64,000 bases of DNA from Paragorgia papillata. Its lineage: Eukaryota; Cnidaria; Anthozoa; Scleralcyonacea; Coralliidae. Below are positions 60,236 to 64,000 of the stretch, piece by piece; the first letter of the stretch is position 1; each line of letters starts with the position of its first letter. The notes beneath the pieces were generated by a model that did no database searches, was not told where the DNA came from, and saw only the letters and a program-made list of their open reading frames with translations. The position numbers and the translations under genes are program-made. Location of the stretch: NCBI GenBank assembly GCA_035771165.1, contig JAWNZC010000409.1:124001-188000 (forward strand), written 5' to 3'.

Positions 60236-60925
60236 TGTTACATACACACACAATATCCTGGTTGCTATGTGTGTTTTCATTGGTTGTTTCCCATGATCTA
60301 TTAGAGGAAAGACACATGGATCACATCAAATCACATCAGCTGACTTGTTTTTCTTTCATACCACAAAATCTGGCAAGAGTTTCGATAAAAAAAGCCTGTT
60401 AAATTTGTATTGTATAAAACAAATGATTCCTTTTTTTTGTTGTCTGTTCAGCTATAGATGCACAGAGGACATCACACAAAGTGGTAAGAACATCATTGAC
60501 CCACTCAACTGCATCTCATGGGCCACTTTTTTGTTCTTGCCAATCATAACTGAACAGACAACAGCAAAATAAAATATATATATATACAAAACCTGTCATA
60601 TATATATATATATATATATACTGTATACAAAACCTGTCAAAAGTCTTCCTCTATGGTGGATGGATACATTATCTCTGACTAGACTTTATATCACCCACTC
60701 CATCACAATTTACATTAGTACCCTCATGTTGTGAGGCTCGCTTCACAAACCATGCCAATACAAGGGGACAATTATTTTTCTTCCATCACAACTATTTTTT
60801 TTTAGAATACTGAATATACATACTGTACACAAGTCCTAGCTTGTACTTCCAATGTTGCCAATCACACTGTCTAAAATCAGTAGACAATCAGAATTGTTAA
60901 TGGACTCCATCATGTCATTGTCACC
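59930..60925. other. Centre of the Academ-like element
   Basis: AT-rich DNA with TA tracts at about 60198-60233 and 60573-60620. A 40-codon stretch at 60450-60572, after a TTGTTCAG acceptor-like site, could be a further 3' exon but I could not link it. Otherwise nothing recognised. Confidence 0.4.
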
Positions 60926-62733
60926 ACTGGAAAACGAATCCACATTCTACTCACTCTGGTCTAAGAGACTAAGAAAAGAAGGATCATGTAAAATCTCTAC
61001 CCAGTTGTCCATTTCATCATCAGACTCCTCTTCCTCATTCTCATAATTCTCTTTCGGATATTCAATGTGTATATCTCCAAAGACATTCGAAACAGCCTCT
61101 AGGACCATATGTGCATGTTTTTTCTGCCAGATATGATGTCCACATACTTCATAACATCTGAAATTTCAAATAAAAGATGTACATGTTCGAGCACTTGAGA
61201 CACTTGCAAATCACCAAATTCTAGGAGAGTGTTTGGACATGAAACTACAGTGACTTTATGGTTATCCCCAGTCACAGCTTTCATCACCAGTCTTTTCATA
61301 ATAAACTGTAGTTTGTTTTTTAATTGTTTCTTATGTTCATCACTGACTTCCCTAACTCTTTCTGAAGTGTTTACTCTTAACTCAACAACAGGTAGATGAA
61401 GTTCCACATCACAAGACCCATCAGTCTTACAGTTACAACTTTTGACACACACATCACAACATAAATGGCCTTCACATGTGGATGCATTTGCATTTTGAAA
61501 ATGCTGCAGTAGTTGCGCACGTCGACAGGTTTCAGTATTGATATATAACTTCATATCAGCATCTGTTGCACGAATTGTTATGCTATTATACAACAAAAGT
61601 GCCAAGCTTTGTTCCCCATTCCGACCGCATCGGCCACTCTCTTGCATGTAAGATTCTATGGACTTGGATGGCCCAAAATGGATGACTCTTGATACATTCT
61701 TACAATCCACTCCCATTCCATATGCAATTGTAGCAATTAAAACTCTCAAATGTCCATTACGGTTTGAAAATTGTTCCAACACATGTTCCTTTATGCTTGT
61801 AGGGCTAGAAGAGTGCATCATTTCACAAAGTCTCTTTCTAGGGTCTTTGTTGCAATCAAGGTAAATGTTATTGCCTAACTCAACATTGAATGTACTAAAC
61901 AGAATAGCACATTGTTTAATGGTCTGGCAATAAATTACTGTTCTTTTTGTTTCATTACCTTTTGACTTTAGCTCATCTAAAATGGATCTGAAGTGATCAG
62001 CTATGCTGGCATTTTTGTCCATCTTTTGAACTGCAAACACAATATTATGACGGTGGGGATTGTCAATTACCTCATATGGGCAATCAAGTTCCAAGAGTTC
62101 AAAAATTTGGTGCTTGGTTTTCTTTGTAGCTGTTGCGGTAAGAGCGATAAATGGAGTACCATCTTTTACTATGGATTTCAGCTCATTCAAGCGGCTATAC
62201 GCATTGCGGAAAGCAGCCTGTTTTTGATTATTAGATGAAAGCCCCCATTGCGTAACACAATGCACCTCATCCACTGCTATCCCCATAAGTCGTTCTTGAT
62301 AGTGCTTATTCTCAAACAAGGACCGCCATCTGTTAATGGACACGCTCGATTCAGGTGACATAAAAACATAAGTGAACTCACCATTGTCAATTCCTTTCAT
62401 AATTTTTTCGTCCTGTTCAGCACTAACATAGGCAGCTTTCAATCCTAAAGAATTTAACCGGTTCACTTGGTCTTGCATGAGAGCAACCAAAGGAGCGATT
62501 ACTATTATGATCGCATCATTCTTCCATAAACTGCTTGAAACATTGCAACTGAACCATTTCTCAACCAAAGGAGCCATCTGAAACACCAACGATTTTCCAG
62601 AGCCGGTCGGCGTATTGACAAAAACATCTCTTCCTTTCATAAAATTATAAAGAGCATTAAACTGACTTGGTTTCAAACTTTCAACGTTAAATTTTGGACA
62701 AATATCGGTCAAACATCGCTTAAAACTATCCAT
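60926..62733 (-). pseudogene. RecQ-like SF2 DNA helicase carried by the transposon, C-terminal frame break
   Basis: From the ATG at 62733: motif I TPTGSGKS (about residues 40-47), Ia APLVALMQDQ, II DEVHC (DEVH box) with CVTQWG, III ALTATATK, IV VIYCQT, V ATIAYGMGVDC, and VI QESGRCGRNG. A Cys-rich patch (CEGHLCCDVCVKSCNC) then resembles the RecQ zinc-binding region. The frame stops at 61099. One base of shift there opens an acidic continuation (VLEAVSNVFGDI... to a stop near 60926) that reads like the normal C-terminus, so a frameshift or sequencing error is likely. It would unwind DNA, perhaps during transposition or repair. A HRDC domain was not seen. Confidence 0.8.
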
Positions 62734-62799
62734 ATGCTAATTTTTATTAAATGAATACATCAGCCAATCAGTGGAGATGCCCAGATTCTGGGCACATTT

Positions 62800-62930
62800 T
62801 TCCGGAGGGTTTTTAGGTTTAGGGTCACTGGGGGGTTGTGCTTAGGTTTAGGGTTTCCGGGGGTTTGTGGTTAGGTTTAGGGTTTCCGGGGGGTTGTGGT
62901 TCGGGGTTGGGGTGTGGGGGTAGGGAATTA
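62800..62930 (-). promoter_or_regulatory. G-rich tandem repeat upstream of the helicase
   Basis: Three imperfect units of GGTTTAGGGTTTCCGGGGGG type followed by GTTGTGGTTA, rich in GGG runs on the plus strand. It lies within 200 bp of the helicase start and may form G-quadruplexes; TTTAGGG echoes a telomere-like unit. Confidence 0.4.
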
Positions 62931-62941
62931 GTAAAAAAAAA

Positions 62942-63010
62942 TACACGCGTATGATGATATACATCATAGAACTGTGTTTGGTTGTATGTCATATATCATC
63001 ATACATAACG
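62942..63010. repeat. Right subterminal hairpin of the Academ-like element
   Basis: GTATGATGATATACATCATA and TATATCATCATAC are mirrored around 62975, forming a stem of about 12 bp near the right TIR. Its sequence differs from the left hairpin. Confidence 0.5.
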
Positions 63011-63046
63011 AGAGACTATGCTGGTTTTCGCAGGCTAACTTTGTAC

Positions 63047-64000
63047 GTGTACTTTTTGTGACTACCGCTGACCTGTCAGCGGGAGCCACTATGTCGGCGT
63101 GATCTTGCTTGATTGAGTGCTTGTCTTGGACCTCATTTACGTCATACTCGCGCAGTCATCGCCAGATATTCGACACGATCGCTATATAGTCGAGAAGATC
63201 GCCATTGATCGCTAGGTATTCGGGAAGTACTCGAGTTGTTTTCGTGGCCTCGTGGGGAATAAACTAAAGTGAATCACAGTTTGATTTTTGAAAAGTGTTA
63301 CATGTAACATATTACTTTGCAAATCTTTTCTTCTTGGAGCGGTTTCTGTCATTGATCAGTTTATACAAGGTAAGAAATAGTTTCAAAACTGTGACGTTGT
63401 TTATCTTATATACTATATACAAAATCTATAAATACTTTGATCGGATCTCAAAGCCAGAAATATTCAGCTTATAAAGTTCGCTAGAAGTTGGGCCTTCAAC
63501 TGTGTCCTGTTTTAAAGCTCTTCTTTTATCGAAGAAATTGTCAATATTAATGATAAAATCGCTTTATGAATTTAAGTTTAATTTGGTTGAATTGTGTGTT
63601 GTGCTCACTGGTCAGTGACTCATCACTCATGTTTATACTGCATGTACATGTATATATCATACACTATTAAGAGTGAGAAATGTGTTTTAACCAACTTTGA
63701 GCTAGGTGTTTTGATATTAGATCAAACACAACTTTTGAGTGTTTCAAGATCAAACAAATCAGGAAATGAATCAGTTGTCAAATGAATTAGTATTTTAAGA
63801 TAAGTTTGAGGTCAAAGTTGGCTTAATCTATCCGTAGTTAATAGAAAATATACATGGTTTGGAAGCTCAACAAAAGTCATTGTTTTTTGTTTTTGTTCAG
63901 GTTTGGAAATTTTTGCACTTTCTCGGCTACTGAACATATTGTGTTTTCTGTATAATGAAGCAATTATCCAATAGCAACGTTTGGGTTCAATCACTCAACT
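63047..64000. other. Right edge of the window
   Basis: GC-richer DNA to about 63250, including a CCGCTGACCTGTCAGCGG palindrome (about 63066-63083), then AT-rich DNA. A GT donor after TTTATACAAG (63369) on the plus strand could end a non-coding first exon. Nothing else supported. Confidence 0.35.

Larger units (their letters stand above)
54841..63037. mobile_element. 8.2-kb Academ-like DNA transposon with helicase
   Basis: The ends are TAGCCTGCGAAAAC (54841-54854) and its reverse complement (63024-63037). The flanking ACTTTGTAC at 54832-54840 and 63038-63046 is a perfect 9-bp duplication. Inside are a multi-exon plus-strand gene with a DUF6589-like region and, convergent to it, a RecQ-like helicase. 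A helicase-bearing lineage of Academ (AcademH) has been described; this assignment rests on that memory and needs checking. Each end also holds a different subterminal hairpin. Single-base frame breaks in both genes suggest an inactive copy. Confidence 0.75.

Noticed and set aside
62800..62930. Interstitial telomere tract
   Set aside because: Units are TTTAGGGTTTCCGGGG-type and irregular, not the TTAGGG repeats expected of an animal telomere.

Overview
The window is eukaryotic, probably an anthozoan cnidarian (coral or sea anemone relative). The evidence is AT-rich DNA, small phase-compatible exons with GT/AG borders, and a dense mixture of CR1/L2-like and other non-LTR retrotransposons, DIRS-like and Penelope-like retroelements, large cut-and-paste DNA transposons and a complete Polinton/Maverick. 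The species assignment is inference; no marker gene fixes it. Most of the 64 kb is mobile DNA.

Layout. 1-1.29 kb: 3' end of a CR1/L2-like LINE. 1.29-4.4 kb: a 40-bp minisatellite with higher-order repeats. 5.319-13.323 kb: an 8.0-kb DNA transposon bounded by inverted arrays of a 19-bp repeat and a GTAG target duplication. It carries an integrase-fold transposase and an opposing, decayed CUE+HECT ubiquitin-ligase gene. 13.3-13.85 kb: DIRS RNase H/tyrosine-recombinase remnant. 16.7-17.4 kb: dead LINE. 17.6-21.8 kb: two palindromic repeats. 22.07-23.63 kb: three coherent exons of a minus-strand gene. 24.34-50.81 kb: a plus-strand gene of small exons, one of whose introns holds the Polinton, a DIRS ORF1 remnant and a palindromic pair of Penelope fragments with hammerhead-like ribozyme motifs. 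51.2-54.1 kb: duplicated unit with a TTTACAAA-type minisatellite. 54.841-63.037 kb: an 8.2-kb Academ-like transposon (14-bp TIR, 9-bp target duplication) with a multi-exon DUF6589-like transposase and an opposing RecQ-like helicase.

The main object is the Polinton at 25.638-46.417 kb (20,780 bp). It has 281-bp terminal inverted repeats that look identical base for base and a perfect 6-bp target duplication, AGGGAA. About 25 genes are nearly all open: protein-primed DNA polymerase B with extra nuclease-like modules, RVE integrase, FtsK/HerA packaging ATPase, a probable double-jelly-roll major capsid protein, a penton-like minor capsid protein, lectin-like and collagen-like fibre candidates, several membrane proteins, zinc fingers, and a D5-type archaeo-eukaryotic primase without its helicase. 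It therefore looks like an integrated virus able to make virions rather than a bare transposon. I found no adenovirus-type maturation protease.

Three features of the Polinton go beyond the gene list. First, 12 of about 25 start codons sit in the exact hexamer TAAATG, mostly virion genes, while primase, polymerase and regulatory genes use other leaders. Second, hairpin palindromes stand at many gene 3' ends, three of them copies of one 22-bp palindrome. Third, two fibre-like proteins share the same N-terminal tail. Together these suggest element-encoded early/late control resembling that of large cytoplasmic DNA viruses. This is a hypothesis.
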